From positions 1 to 39,574 of IMG/VR virus record IMGVR_UViG_3300027852_001410: a stretch of 39,574 nucleotides of DNA. One strand, given 5' to 3'. The stretch comes from a virus. The notes beneath the pieces are model-generated. The model worked only from the letters and a program-made list of their open reading frames with translations, made no database searches and was not told the DNA's origin. Shown in pieces: positions 1 to 7,006 of the stretch (position 1 is the first letter of the stretch; each line of letters opens with the position of its first letter). A program made the translations under genes and the position numbers.

Positions 1-1137
1 TTATTTAATTCTGTAAATGCCAGTTTTAACAAATGGCTTTTTATTTGTCACGCAGTTGTCACGCATTGCCTTTTTGGACAAAATTTGTCTACTGCAATAT
101 TTCTGTATTTTAAGCATAAAAACTTCTATAGCTTCAATAGCTTGGCTTAAATATTTTGGGTCATAGATTGCATAATCATCAGTTGTGGTGCCTGTGCTAT
201 GTCCGAGCAATCCTGATACTTCCCATCTATCCACACGTTGCCTTCTTAACTCAGTGGCCACTACATGCCTGATAGACTTTCCAATAAATAATTCTGGAAG
301 CTCTGCGCGTTCTCTGGTTGCTACAAATGCCTTTTTATTTGATTTAACTCTTTGGTCCTTGTAATTAATCAAATACTCGCAATCATTCCATTGTTTTAAC
401 CAAAATTTCAAAGTAGGGGACATAGGAACTATTGGCCTGTATTTTTTTGTTTGTTCGCGGCCTTGAGGATTTAGATCTATTAAATTATCTTCAAAGTTGA
501 TTTGATCAAGTGTTAAATCAAATACAGCATCACCACGACACGCAGTACACAATCTTATGATAATGTATCGAAACATTCTTTCAGTATCACATGCATCAAT
601 AAACTTTGCAATTTGCTTTGCAGTTGGTCTGAATTTAAATGGCTTGCCTTTGGGTAATGATTTTATAAAAGGAGCTGCTGCAATTTCACCGTATTTGTAA
701 GCGCGATTTAATGCTGATCGGCCATCACATAAAATACGATTAATAGTTCCGTTTGCTTTTCCTTGTTTCTGTAGGTGTAGAATAAATTTATCAATTGATT
801 TGTGATCAACTTTTGATAGTGTTGCATTGACAAAATAATCTGACCAATATTTTAGAGAGTATCTAATCACATCAGGGCGCTTAGTTTCAATCAATGCGTA
901 TTTCTGATAATACCGGATTAATAATTCATCCAGCATTATTTCACCTGTTGTATCTTCTATGATGCCATGATCAATGAAATGTTTGTTAATAATTAACTTT
1001 GCGGTTTGAAGATTTCCTGTGCCAGTAGATGCATAGTCGTTTCTTCTTTTTTCTTGGTTGTACCAGGTAATGTACCAGTTTTCTCTATTTTTTCTTTGGG
1101 AGAGCCAAAACTCTCCGACTGTGTATTTTTCCGACAT
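1..1137 (-). CDS. int: Tyrosine-family phage integrase
   Basis: Site-specific recombinase that would integrate and, with a directionality factor, excise the prophage. The 378-residue length is normal for the family. Residues about 65-155 look like the SAM-like core-binding domain; the catalytic domain follows. Visible active-site residues are R201 (in TACRGD), K231 or K232, K287..R290 (KSIRH replaces the usual HxxR, with H291 next to it), H313 (LLGHS) and the nucleophile Y322 (TDDYA). The ATG at 1137 has a GGGG ribosome binding site about 8 nt upstream and lies inside the preceding gene in another frame. It is the last gene of the minus-strand operon and its stop is the first base triplet of the window, so the att site is probably just outside. 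The 50-residue tail after the Tyr is basic and longer than usual. Confidence 0.95.
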   Translation of the reverse strand: MSEKYTVGEFWLSQRKNRENWYITWYNQEKRRNDYASTGTGNLQTAKLIINKHFIDHGIIEDTTGEIMLDELLIRYYQKYALIETKRPDVIRYSLKYWSDYFVNATLSKVDHKSIDKFILHLQKQGKANGTINRILCDGRSALNRAYKYGEIAAAPFIKSLPKGKPFKFRPTAKQIAKFIDACDTERMFRYIIIRLCTACRGDAVFDLTLDQINFEDNLIDLNPQGREQTKKYRPIVPMSPTLKFWLKQWNDCEYLINYKDQRVKSNKKAFVATRERAELPELFIGKSIRHVVATELRRQRVDRWEVSGLLGHSTGTTTDDYAIYDPKYLSQAIEAIEVFMLKIQKYCSRQILSKKAMRDNCVTNKKPFVKTGIYRIK

Positions 1138-1319
1138 TGCTTTATCCCCTTAAAATAATCTGTTATGTCACCTTCAGTAAATGAAATATAATGGCCGTCC
1201 TTGCGATAATTAATCTTTCGTGCCTGTCTCGTCCGTTTAAGCTTAGATAAAGCCTTATCTGATGGCAGAGCAGGGAAGATTAACTGACTTGCTTGCTGTT
1301 CTGTGTAAATTTTCATCAT
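993..1319 (-). CDS. Excisionase-like small DNA-binding protein
   Basis: A 108-residue basic protein. The first about 60 residues (IYTEQQASQLIF, then KLKRTRQARKINYRKDGHYISF) resemble the winged-helix/HTH layout of phage excisionases and MerR/AlpA-type factors; no family is certain. Its start overlaps the stop of the upstream gene by ATGA. The last about 48 codons overlap the 5' end of integrase in a different frame and are Lys/Thr/Glu-rich, so the tail is probably unstructured. Position immediately before int fits a recombination directionality factor. The 145-bp overlap is large, and the C-terminal half may be little constrained. Confidence 0.6.
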   Translation of the reverse strand: MMKIYTEQQASQLIFPALPSDKALSKLKRTRQARKINYRKDGHYISFTEGDITDYFKGIKQCRKNTQSESFGSPKEKIEKTGTLPGTTKKKEETTMHLLAQEIFKPQS

Positions 1320-1639
1320 TCGCTTTGGTTGTCCTCATGTATATTGCCTACCACTTCATAAGGCTCTAAATCGGATATATCAATCGTTTTATTTTCAACG
1401 ACCACATAAAATATTAAGTCGTATTTGACTTCAAATGATTTATCGTTATCTTCCAAATAAATCAGATCACCAGCAAAAACCCAGTTGCCAACATTGTCTT
1501 GCTGGCTAGACCTCATCTCAGTTACAAAGTGACGACCTGAAGTAGCTACGTGTTTAAAAAAATAATCAATTGGTTGGCCTTCATTGCGTGCATAGCAAAT
1601 AAAGTTTTTTAAATCCCACATTCTGTATAGTTCTTTCAT
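1316..1639 (-). CDS. Hypothetical phage protein
   Basis: 107 residues, no family recognised. It is acidic towards the C terminus (DISDLEPYEVVGNIHEDNQSE) and has aromatic-rich beta-like stretches (NWVFAGDLIYL, KYDLIFYVVVE). Both ends are coupled by ATGA overlaps to its neighbours, which supports it being a translated member of the integrase operon. Confidence 0.7.
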   Translation of the reverse strand: MKELYRMWDLKNFICYARNEGQPIDYFFKHVATSGRHFVTEMRSSQQDNVGNWVFAGDLIYLEDNDKSFEVKYDLIFYVVVENKTIDISDLEPYEVVGNIHEDNQSE

Positions 1640-2118
1640 GATTTTTGCTCTTTTATTTCTGGCGGGTTTGGTAGAAAATAATTAGCTGCTTTTTTATAAA
1701 TGTCTTTGATTGTTGTCCATGAGACTGGAACTTTATATGTATAGAATGTATCGCCTTTACATACTTCACAATCTTGTTCTTCCTCAATATCTGGCTCATA
1801 TCCAGTAACATCACAGTGATTACATGACAATTCCATTTCTTCATAAAATTCTCCACTCAACAAATGCTTTGCACCATTCTCTGCAGTTAGCTCTGTTGGC
1901 ATTTGGTTTTTCTTCAACTGCTCAATCTCTTGATTCTTGATTTTAATGATTTGATCTTTAATCATGAGCTTTGTTTTAAACTGCTCAATCTCGGCTTGTA
2001 GTTGTTCTAGTGCTTTTACCCCATTGTTAATGGCATCTTTTGACCATTGAGAAACAAGCATTTCGGCTTCAAAAATACATTTTAAATCTAATTTAACTTC
2101 TTCAATATCAATACTCAT
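1636..2118 (-). CDS. Coiled-coil protein with a four-cysteine zinc-finger-like cluster
   Basis: 160 residues. Residues about 30-75 are a charged heptad-like helix (LEQLQAEIEQ, KIKNQEIEQLKK). They are followed at about 98-122 by CNHC and CEVCKG pairs, a DnaJ-type CxxC...CxxCxG arrangement likely to bind one zinc ion. Similar small coiled-coil plus zinc-ribbon proteins occur in accessory early operons of phages; function is unknown. ATGA overlaps at both ends. Confidence 0.7.
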   Translation of the reverse strand: MSIDIEEVKLDLKCIFEAEMLVSQWSKDAINNGVKALEQLQAEIEQFKTKLMIKDQIIKIKNQEIEQLKKNQMPTELTAENGAKHLLSGEFYEEMELSCNHCDVTGYEPDIEEEQDCEVCKGDTFYTYKVPVSWTTIKDIYKKAANYFLPNPPEIKEQKS

Positions 2119-2438
2119 AACTCACCTAATTCATTAACAAGTTGCTTAATTGTTTTGCCTTCATCCCAGCGGTCATAATTTATATCGATTTGAGCTATGT
2201 ATTCTTCTATTACACATTCAGAAAAAATATCAGAGGTAACGCCTTCATCTGCATATTGCATCATATCCAAATCACACAATAATCCCATACATTTAAGATG
2301 TGATTTAAATGTATAAACGTAATCATCAATCTTATTAGACTGGTTTTCGTAAATTTCGCCTTTTTCAATATCACATAAACATAAACCACATTGATGTATT
2401 TTATTTGCTTTTCTTTTTATAGTTCTTAAATTTTCCAT
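2115..2438 (-). CDS. Small putative zinc-binding protein
   Basis: 107 residues. The N-terminal part has a basic start (TIKRKANKIHQC) followed by CGLCLCDIEKGEIY and a later SHLKC, a C-x2-C ... H-x2-C pattern that could hold zinc. The C-terminal half is acidic. It resembles small phage proteins of unknown function that carry a treble-clef-like motif. The stop is coupled (ATGA) to the next gene. Confidence 0.65.
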   Translation of the reverse strand: MENLRTIKRKANKIHQCGLCLCDIEKGEIYENQSNKIDDYVYTFKSHLKCMGLLCDLDMMQYADEGVTSDIFSECVIEEYIAQIDINYDRWDEGKTIKQLVNELGEL

Positions 2439-2442
2439 TGTT

Positions 2443-2745
2443 TTATCCTACTTCTTCCAATTCTGAAAACATATACAGTAACGCCGTTTGCTTTATTTGG
2501 TATCTGAAATATTTATCGTTGCCTATCCAGTTTTCTCCCATTCTAAAAAGTTCGTTATTGCATTGTCTTTTGACTATAAGATCCTTATCTACAAGCGAAC
2601 TAATAACTTCATTGATTTTGTTACGGCCCTTTAATCCAACCTGGTTAAATTGGGCGTTCTTAATAACAGCGTTTTTATTGCCACAGTCTACAGTCAATCG
2701 CTTGATTGTTGCCAGTGCTATTTTTTCTGATTTTAATAATTTCAT
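2443..2745 (-). CDS. Hypothetical protein, possibly winged helix
   Basis: 100 residues. The order of segments (IALATIKRLTV, then KGRNKINEVISSLVDKDLIV) resembles a winged helix in which a recognition helix is followed by a 'DKDLIVKR' wing, as in small phage transcription factors. This is a fold guess from pattern only. It lies 4 nt from one neighbour and 3 nt from the other in the same operon. Confidence 0.6.
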   Translation of the reverse strand: MKLLKSEKIALATIKRLTVDCGNKNAVIKNAQFNQVGLKGRNKINEVISSLVDKDLIVKRQCNNELFRMGENWIGNDKYFRYQIKQTALLYMFSELEEVG

Positions 2746-2748
2746 AAT

Positions 2749-3015
2749 TTAGTACTCGCTTTCGCCGTAGTTTGAAATACTCTCAACGTGCGCTTCACAT
2801 TCTTCAATCCTATTTTTAAGTTGTTTGTTTTTTGCTTCGAGGTTGTCAATAATATCTAACAATTCTTGTATGCCATCGTTCTTAGCCACAATAATAGTTT
2901 CAATACGATTTAAATTATCTAATATTTCAGTAATTGTAATTTGTTTTCCATTCTCCAATATTGCTGCGCCATCTTGACAAACGCCTTCAGTATATTTTCT
3001 TCCACTCATAATCAT
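2749..3015 (-). CDS. Small coiled-coil protein
   Basis: 88 residues. Residues about 28-85 form a long heptad-like helix (ILDNLNRIETI, LLDIIDNLEAKNKQLKNRIEE). There is no enzymatic motif. The first ATG has AGGA 5 nt upstream; a second ATG two codons later is an alternative start. A gap of about 100 nt separates it from the upstream HNH gene, the only sizeable gap in this part of the operon. No clear promoter is visible there. Confidence 0.65.
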   Translation of the reverse strand: MIMSGRKYTEGVCQDGAAILENGKQITITEILDNLNRIETIIVAKNDGIQELLDIIDNLEAKNKQLKNRIEECEAHVESISNYGESEY

Positions 3016-3119
3016 TTTTCCTACAAACGTATAGCGTTTTTCCTATATTAATAAATTTGTCCATCTCTATAATGAACTTGTTGTCATTACCGACTATCGC
3101 AGTCCTTGGCTTTGGCAAC

Positions 3120-3773
3120 TCATGATGTTAAGCCCTGTTGATTGCTGTTAATTGGGCTTTTTTTATGTCTTGAGATTTTCTTAAAAGCAGTTGATTGAAG
3201 TTTAGCAATAGCTCTAATAGTTGGCTTTAGTTCATCGGGTGCTTGTTTGTGCCCAGCTTTGTTTAAAAGGACGTGTTCTGATCGTGTAATCATTTCCAAG
3301 TTATCAAGTTCTACATTTAAACTATTTCCATCTTTGAAAATAAGTATGCATCCTTTTGGTATTTTGCCATTGGCTTGCTCCCAAATATGCCTGTGCTTTA
3401 ATACAAATCGATTTGGGTAGCCCGTGTGTGGGTTAGTTTCATTAATTAAAACCTGCACGTAACCATCAACTGTTGTTCTTTCATAACCAATTGGTTTTGC
3501 GTTATGAGGAACGCTTCCTTTTTTGAAACTTGTTTTGTTCCACTTCATTAAACCCTTTGTACCTTTATTAAATGGCAATCTCCCTTTTTCAAATTGCCCA
3601 GTACGTCCGGTTCTCAATCCCATTCTCTTACATTTGGCGTTTATATTGGTATAGGATAAATTTCTTATAAATTTGGCATTGAATAACTTTGTGAGTTCTC
3701 GCCTTGGAGTTTTTTCATTTGCCTGCAAGAACTCTTGTTCAATAGTAGAATATTTGATTCTTTGACCTATCAT
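3120..3773 (-). CDS. HNH endonuclease (phage HNH_3 type)
   Basis: 217 residues. The N-terminal third is a basic helical region resembling the DNA-binding part of phage HNH proteins (EFLQANEKTPRRELTKLFN, KCKRMGLRTGR). A glycine/lysine-rich linker follows. The HNH core at about 125-175 reads KHRHIWEQANGKIPKG ... FKDGNSLNVELDNLEMI ... SEHVLLN, with the HIWE histidine, the N in DGN/NVELDNLE and a final His. Such free-standing nucleases are common in early phage operons and may be mobile. ATGA overlap with the upstream 76-residue gene; this pair of genes recurs in gammaproteobacterial phages. Confidence 0.88.
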   Translation of the reverse strand: MIGQRIKYSTIEQEFLQANEKTPRRELTKLFNAKFIRNLSYTNINAKCKRMGLRTGRTGQFEKGRLPFNKGTKGLMKWNKTSFKKGSVPHNAKPIGYERTTVDGYVQVLINETNPHTGYPNRFVLKHRHIWEQANGKIPKGCILIFKDGNSLNVELDNLEMITRSEHVLLNKAGHKQAPDELKPTIRAIAKLQSTAFKKISRHKKSPINSNQQGLTS

Positions 3774-4000
3774 GATTGATCTTCAACTTTAAATACTTGT
3801 GGTTGTTTATCTGGCTTTTCGTTGTAAACTTTTTGTGCTTCAAGTTGCAGCTTTGCACTGTTTATAATTTGAGTTGCAACTCCTGTCATTGCCTTGCTTT
3901 TATCAATTTCTTGTTTGACTTGTTTTTCTGTCAAATTTTCATTGGATAAATTTTTTATTTGTTTAAAAAGGTGATTGTTCAAAACGTCTAATGTGCTCAT
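3770..4000 (-). CDS. Small conserved phage protein upstream of HNH
   Basis: 76 residues, mostly helical: LNNHLFKQIKNLSNENL, then KQEIDKSKAMTGVATQIINSAKLQLEA. I recognise this pattern from small phage proteins that precede an HNH nuclease gene in several gammaproteobacterial prophages, but no function is known to me. ATGA-coupled to the HNH gene, so the two are probably made together. Confidence 0.75.
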   Translation of the reverse strand: MSTLDVLNNHLFKQIKNLSNENLTEKQVKQEIDKSKAMTGVATQIINSAKLQLEAQKVYNEKPDKQPQVFKVEDQS

Positions 4001-4001
4001 T

Positions 4002-4238
4002 TTATATCTCTGAAAGTTGCTGAATCAATTTTGCCGCTTGATTGTCCAGGTGTAAAAATTTTAAAGGTGGGACATGCTCAAACGGCGGCCATTTTTCTTT
4101 TTTTGGTTCTTTAGTTATTACTTGTGTACATTGCACTGGGGATGTTGGGCTACTATGTTTTGGACAGTTTATGTCCATATTTAAAAACGGCTTCCAATCT
4201 TGGTCCAAGTGTTCTGATTTTTTACATGTACAACTCAT
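4002..4238 (-). CDS. Hypothetical Cys-rich small protein
   Basis: 78 residues from the ATG at 4238 (MSCTCKKSEH); a longer reading from 4286 has no better start signal. It begins CTC and has further Cys/His residues (CPKH, PVQC) that could form a metal site. The last part is helical (HLDNQAAKLIQQLSEI). AAAGAGAA lies just upstream of the start. A small hairpin (4267-4284) sits in the leader. Confidence 0.6.
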   Translation of the reverse strand: MSCTCKKSEHLDQDWKPFLNMDINCPKHSSPTSPVQCTQVITKEPKKEKWPPFEHVPPLKFLHLDNQAAKLIQQLSEI

Positions 4239-4266
4239 AATATTCTCTTTGTTATATGGTGCAAGG

Positions 4267-4284
4267 GTCAGGTTTAAGCCTGAC
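4267..4284. repeat. Short inverted repeat in leader
   Basis: GTCAGG and CCTGAC form a 6-bp stem around a 6-nt AT-rich loop, about 30 nt upstream of the start at 4238. No T-run follows on either strand, so it looks like a leader hairpin or protein site rather than a terminator. Confidence 0.45.
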
Positions 4285-4364
4285 AATGTGTTTACAGCTT
4301 ACGACGCCTTTTAATACATTTGTTTATCCTGTCTCACTAAGTATGTACAACTTATTAACTTTGC

Positions 4365-4478
4365 TCATTTGGTGGAGCGGTTGCAAAATGCAAAATTTTC
4401 CACCCCGTATTTAAATCTGAAGACAAGCACCAGTAACATAAATTCCGCAATTAATAATAAAAGGGTGCTTGTCTTCAA
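4365..4478 (-). CDS. Possible 37-residue single-TM peptide (TTG start)
   Basis: A TTG-start ORF two bases after the stop of the upstream 55-residue gene, with GAGAGATAG as a possible ribosome binding site. It encodes KTSTLLLLIAEFMLLVLVF, one transmembrane segment, then a short polar tail. Its stop overlaps the ATG of a 14-codon micro-ORF (4324-4368) by ATGA. A 14-bp inverted repeat covers much of the reading frame, so the region could instead be a structured RNA. Low certainty. Confidence 0.35.
   Translation of the reverse strand: MKTSTLLLLIAEFMLLVLVFRFKYGVENFAFCNRSTK
4418..4477. repeat. 14-bp perfect inverted repeat
   Basis: TGAAGACAAGCACC (4418-4431) is exactly complementary to 4464-4477, with a 32-nt loop. 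It lies just downstream of the 55-residue gene on the minus strand and over the possible 37-residue ORF. There is no T-run after the stem on the minus strand, so a classical terminator is not supported. It may be an mRNA-stabilising stem or a processing site. Confidence 0.6.
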
Positions 4479-4480
4479 AA

Positions 4481-4648
4481 CTATCTCTCAATTGGTTCGT
4501 TGTGGCCTAGTCTTGCCCAATCGAGTTCTGATTGCTCCTGATCGCGCAACTGTTGTTTTTCTGCTGCACGGTCTTTGTCATAATCTTGTTTTGTTTTTAT
4601 TTGGCCCTCTTTGTATCGGTGAGGAAAGCCGCTGTCTTTGTTTAACAT
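4481..4648 (-). CDS. Small hydrophilic phage protein (55 aa)
   Basis: ORF starting ATG at 4648 with AGGAGA 9 nt upstream, overlapping the previous stop by 7 nt. The product (MLNKDSGFPHRYKEGQIKTK, then EKQQLRDQEQSELDWARLG) is highly charged and helical. No family recognised. The good ribosome binding site and operon position support translation. Confidence 0.65.
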   Translation of the reverse strand: MLNKDSGFPHRYKEGQIKTKQDYDKDRAAEKQQLRDQEQSELDWARLGHNEPIER

Positions 4649-4824
4649 TTGGTTAATCTCCTGTGGATCCTTCCTAGTATTTCTATTTGTTTGAGAGATA
4701 ATTTATTGTTTTTACTGTTTGCTGTTTTGGTAACTGAATTAATAAAATCACGTTCCCAAGTGGTGAGCTTATCTGCTACTTGTTCTATTTCTTGGATACA
4801 CTTTAATTGGGTATTTAGCTGCAT
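4642..4824 (-). CDS. Small helical phage protein (60 aa)
   Basis: 60 residues: CIQEIEQVADKLTTWERDFI, then LSLKQIEILGRIHRRLTKC. The 'LTTWERDFINSV' and 'LSLKQIEILGRIHRRL' pattern resembles small early phage proteins of unknown role that keep the same two-helix plan. AAAGGC precedes the ATG. It overlaps both neighbours by 7-10 nt. Confidence 0.7.
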   Translation of the reverse strand: MQLNTQLKCIQEIEQVADKLTTWERDFINSVTKTANSKNNKLSLKQIEILGRIHRRLTKC

Positions 4825-4970
4825 TTTTTAGCCTTTATTTTTGTTATTGGTGTCATTAGGTCGCTAATACGAATATTGGCGTATTTGATGGCTTTACCTT
4901 TGATGGTTGCTGTTTGGGTTTCTGGGTTTAAAACAATCACACTATCGCCCCATAAGCCATGATTACGCAC
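4815..4970 (-). CDS. Small hypothetical protein, GTG start (51 aa)
   Basis: From GTG at 4970 the frame reads RNHGLWGDSVIVLNPETQ, then TIKGKAIKYANIRISDLM. The composition is protein-like, with alternating beta pattern. It overlaps the end of the 41-residue membrane ORF by 34 nt and the start of the 60-residue gene by 10 nt. The frame is open for 10 further codons upstream without ATG, so the start is uncertain; a -1/+1 shift from the upstream ORF is another way it could be made. Confidence 0.5.
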   Translation of the reverse strand: MRNHGLWGDSVIVLNPETQTATIKGKAIKYANIRISDLMTPITKIKAKKCS

Positions 4971-5062
4971 ATAGTAAAAGCTAGGCCAAATATAAAATCT
5001 ATTGCAGCTTGTTTAAGCTGGGCAATGAATGGAAAGTCTGTTTTGTAGTTTGCTTGTTTCAT
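4937..5062 (-). CDS. 41-residue single-TM protein
   Basis: Starts at ATG 5062, overlapping the stop of the upstream gene by exactly ATGA. Sequence MKQANYKTDFPFIAQLKQ is followed by a hydrophobic helix (IDFIFGLAFTMCVIMAYGAIV) that ends the protein, so it is probably a small inner-membrane peptide. No family recognised. Confidence 0.55.
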   Translation of the reverse strand: MKQANYKTDFPFIAQLKQAAIDFIFGLAFTMCVIMAYGAIV

Positions 5063-5304
5063 GCTGCTTTCTCGCTTGTTTGGTTTATGAGGTTTATTAG
5101 TTCATCTGTTTTTAATTTGAAGTGTTTAATTGCTAGTTCAAAGCAATTGCGTAGTTGTTCTTCAAGGTAATCTACGGCGTTTAATAGTTTGGGTTGGTCT
5201 TGTGAATCAAGCTCTACAGATAGCTGGTATTGTTCAATTTTCTTGTTCAATTTATTTTCTAGATTTAAGTAGCTTTCTATTTCTGTTTTTAGTGCTTGGT
5301 TCAT
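5059..5304 (-). CDS. First gene of the integrase operon, coiled-coil protein
   Basis: 81 residues from ATG 5304, which has AGGA 7 nt upstream; an in-frame upstream ATG at 5361 lacks this. The product is almost entirely helical (TEIESYLNLENKLNKKIEQY, LNAVDYLEEQLRNC) and acidic. No family recognised. It is the promoter-proximal gene of the minus operon; the mRNA start is predicted near 5390, leaving a leader of about 86 nt. Confidence 0.65.
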   Translation of the reverse strand: MNQALKTEIESYLNLENKLNKKIEQYQLSVELDSQDQPKLLNAVDYLEEQLRNCFELAIKHFKLKTDELINLINQTSEKAA

Positions 5305-5396
5305 TTTTTGTTCCTGGTTGTTTATTTGATAAAAAAATCCCGCGGGGAGTAAATCAATCAATGTCGTTGTTTATGTTTATTTTCAAACATGGTGAT

Positions 5397-5425
5397 ATTA
5401 AAACATATCAAAAAGATAACGTCAA
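5397..5425 (-). promoter_or_regulatory. Promoter of the minus (integrase) operon
   Basis: On the minus strand, TTGACG (5420-5425) and TTTAAT (5397-5402) are separated by 17 nt, a good sigma-70 match. One operator-like palindrome lies in the spacer and another just upstream of the -35 box, so the immunity repressor probably shuts this promoter. Confidence 0.7.
5405..5419. promoter_or_regulatory. Operator copy O2 (integrase operon)
   Basis: ATATCAAAAAGATAA matches the palindrome ATATCANNNTGATAT at all but two positions and fills the -35/-10 spacer of the minus-operon promoter. Confidence 0.55.
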
Positions 5426-5431
5426 TAGCAA

Positions 5432-5446
5432 ATATCAAAATGATAT
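5432..5446. promoter_or_regulatory. Operator copy O1 (integrase operon)
   Basis: ATATCAAAATGATAT, a perfect 15-bp palindrome with a 3-nt centre. It is the exact reverse complement of the operator at 8689-8703 in the immunity region, which strongly suggests one repressor controls both. Confidence 0.7.
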
Positions 5447-5545
5447 GAAATAGATGTTATTCAACTTTAAGTTGTCTAAAATATGACAAGTGATATGTGG
5501 TTTGTTAATATTTGAGAACTACTAAAATAAAAGGGAGAAATTCAC

Positions 5546-5905
5546 ATGAAGAAAGTATTGACTGTAATAATAATATTGAGTTTTTTTGGTTGTGCAAAAA
5601 AAGCACAAAATCTAAAAGCTACATATGTTCCGCCATCTTATTATTCTAAACATACTTGCAATGAGCTAGAAGATGAAATGTTCAATGTAAATAGGCAGAT
5701 GCATATAGTCGCTGCTAGTGTTGATCAACATTCAAAAAGAGACAAAATAAAAACAGGTGTTGGCGCTGTGCTTTTTTGGCCTACCTTATTTTTTATTAAG
5801 GGTAAAACTTCTGAATCTGCTGAATATTCTAGATTGCTTGGAGAGAAAGATGCGATTGAATATAACCAGGTTAAAAAAGAATGTAGTGTGAGAAGTGCCA
5901 CATAA
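5546..5905 (+). CDS. Small outer-membrane-type lipoprotein (moron candidate)
   Basis: 119 residues. A signal peptide (KKVLTVIIILSFFGC) ends in a lipobox Cys at residue 16. The mature part reads YVPPSYYSKHTCNELEDEM, later TGVGAVLFWPTLFFIKG (a hydrophobic helix), then a charged helix. I recognise this PPSYY..TC..L.DE ... VLFWP.LFF pattern from small lipoproteins in proteobacteria and their prophages; the role is unknown, and cell-surface modification of the lysogen is a guess. GGGAG lies 8 nt before the ATG. It has its own upstream region and is followed by about 180 nt without a gene. Confidence 0.85.
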   Translation: MKKVLTVIIILSFFGCAKKAQNLKATYVPPSYYSKHTCNELEDEMFNVNRQMHIVAASVDQHSKRDKIKTGVGAVLFWPTLFFIKGKTSESAEYSRLLGEKDAIEYNQVKKECSVRSAT

Positions 5906-6107
5906 TATCAAAATTAAACAAACAAAAATAATACTCTAATCCAGTACATTTATTATAGTAATTGCTTGTAGGAGGTTATTATAAGGTGCGATAATTAGTA
6001 AAAGCGGTTAGAATTTGCGCAATTGTAGTACATTATGTTAATATATAGTTAATTTAATAATTTAAAGCTTCAGGGATGATTTCTTGGGGTTTTTTTGTAA
6101 AAAAAAT

Positions 6108-6629
6108 ATGAGTAATCTTAACCCTGAAAAAATAGCACAAGACGTACTTAGCTTGTACAAAGTAAAGGGTTTTCCTGTGTTCCCAGAACAAATAGCAAGA
6201 AAGATGGGGTTGGGAGTTCACAATCATGGTTTCCCTCCTGATATATCTGGAGCCTTGCAAAAAGAGAAGGGTAAGGACGCTATCATATTTATTAATTCAA
6301 ATGATAGTGATCAACGCAAAAGGTTTTCTATCGCTCATGAGCTTGGGCATTACATGTCAAGAGTGCTAACAGATGGCAATGACCAAGAATATGAGTTTAT
6401 TGACTTTAGAAATAATGTTTCAAAAAGTGGGTTAGATAGAGAGGAGGTATTTGCCAATAAATTTGCTGCTGAATTGTTGATGCCAGAAAAAGAAGTGAAA
6501 AGGCTGCATAAAAAAGGCCATAATTCAATTTCAATGGCTGACTACTTTAGTGTTTCACCAGATGCAATGTCTTACAGGCTTGACAATTTAAAACTAAAAA
6601 GAATTAGCTATGCTAGTTTGTTTGGTTAA
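6108..6629 (+). CDS. ImmA/IrrE-family metallopeptidase
   Basis: 173 residues from ATG 6108; a TTG at 6084 (8 residues longer) has a better AGGGA site 7 nt upstream, so that start is possible. The zinc motif HELGH is at 77-81, and REEVFANKFAAELLMP at about 111-126 supplies the usual third ligand region. Family members cleave phage or ICE repressors (ImmA of ICEBs1) or act in stress response and some toxin-antitoxin pairs. It is followed 3 nt later by a membrane protein gene, so the two may work as a pair. Targeting of the phage repressor is inference. Confidence 0.88.
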   Translation: MSNLNPEKIAQDVLSLYKVKGFPVFPEQIARKMGLGVHNHGFPPDISGALQKEKGKDAIIFINSNDSDQRKRFSIAHELGHYMSRVLTDGNDQEYEFIDFRNNVSKSGLDREEVFANKFAAELLMPEKEVKRLHKKGHNSISMADYFSVSPDAMSYRLDNLKLKRISYASLFG

Positions 6630-6632
6630 TTT

Positions 6633-6977
6633 ATGTCAAAAACAATAGAAATAAAATTATCTGATTTATTGAAAAATAACGAGACAGAGAACAATACAGA
6701 AACAGATTACATTGGTAAGATTGCCAAACAAAAAGCTGTTCAGGACCACAATCAAACTCAAGGACTGAGCTTTCATCTTTATACTGGTGCAAGGATTTTG
6801 ATATGGATATTAATAGTATTAACAGCGGTATTTATTTTAGTGCTTGCATGGCATATGATTGCAACTGAAGATTGGCAATGGATGAGTAAAGAACAAATCG
6901 ATAGGGTTAGAGATATAATGATGGCGGCGCTTGCATCTGGTTTTGTGACTGCATATTCTAAGAAAATATTAAAATAA
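6633..6977 (+). CDS. Two-TM membrane protein, partner of ImmA/IrrE
   Basis: 114 residues. The polar N-terminal about 45 residues begin SKTIEIKLSDLLKN and are followed by one strong transmembrane helix (ILIWILIVLTAVFILVLAW) and a weaker one (IMMAALASGFVTAYSKKI). No family recognised. Start 3 nt after the peptidase gene and a strong terminator right after it define a two-gene transcription unit. Confidence 0.75.
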   Translation: MSKTIEIKLSDLLKNNETENNTETDYIGKIAKQKAVQDHNQTQGLSFHLYTGARILIWILIVLTAVFILVLAWHMIATEDWQWMSKEQIDRVRDIMMAALASGFVTAYSKKILK

Positions 6978-6978
6978 A

Positions 6979-7006
6979 AAAAGCCCCAAATAGGGGCTTT
7001 ATTTTT
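6979..7006. terminator. Bidirectional intrinsic terminator
   Basis: AAAGCCCC (6980-6987), loop AAATA, GGGGCTTT (6993-7000), with T-rich tracts on both strands. It ends the ImmA unit on the plus strand and the secreted-protein gene on the minus strand. Confidence 0.85.

Noticed and set aside
1-60. attachment site next to integrase
   Set aside because: The window starts at the int stop codon, so no att core can be seen, and no matching direct repeat was found at the right end.
2438-2752. Plus-strand ORF of 104 codons opposite the 100-residue gene
   Set aside because: Exact antisense shadow of 2443-2745, which is spaced as an operon member; no independent signal.
3130-3165. Terminator-like AAGCCC...GGGCTTTTTTT on the plus strand
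   Set aside because: Lies inside the 3' end of the minus-strand HNH gene, and no plus-strand transcript is expected from upstream. Without the T-run on the minus strand it would not end the HNH mRNA.
4369-4656. Plus-strand ORF of 95 codons
   Set aside because: Antisense to the 55-residue minus-strand gene with a good ribosome site; low-complexity hydrophobic product and no start signal.
5338-5350. CCCGCGGG palindrome next to a T/A run in the leader of the minus operon
   Set aside because: A perfect palindrome with no loop cannot form a terminator hairpin; kept only as a restriction-site-like palindrome.
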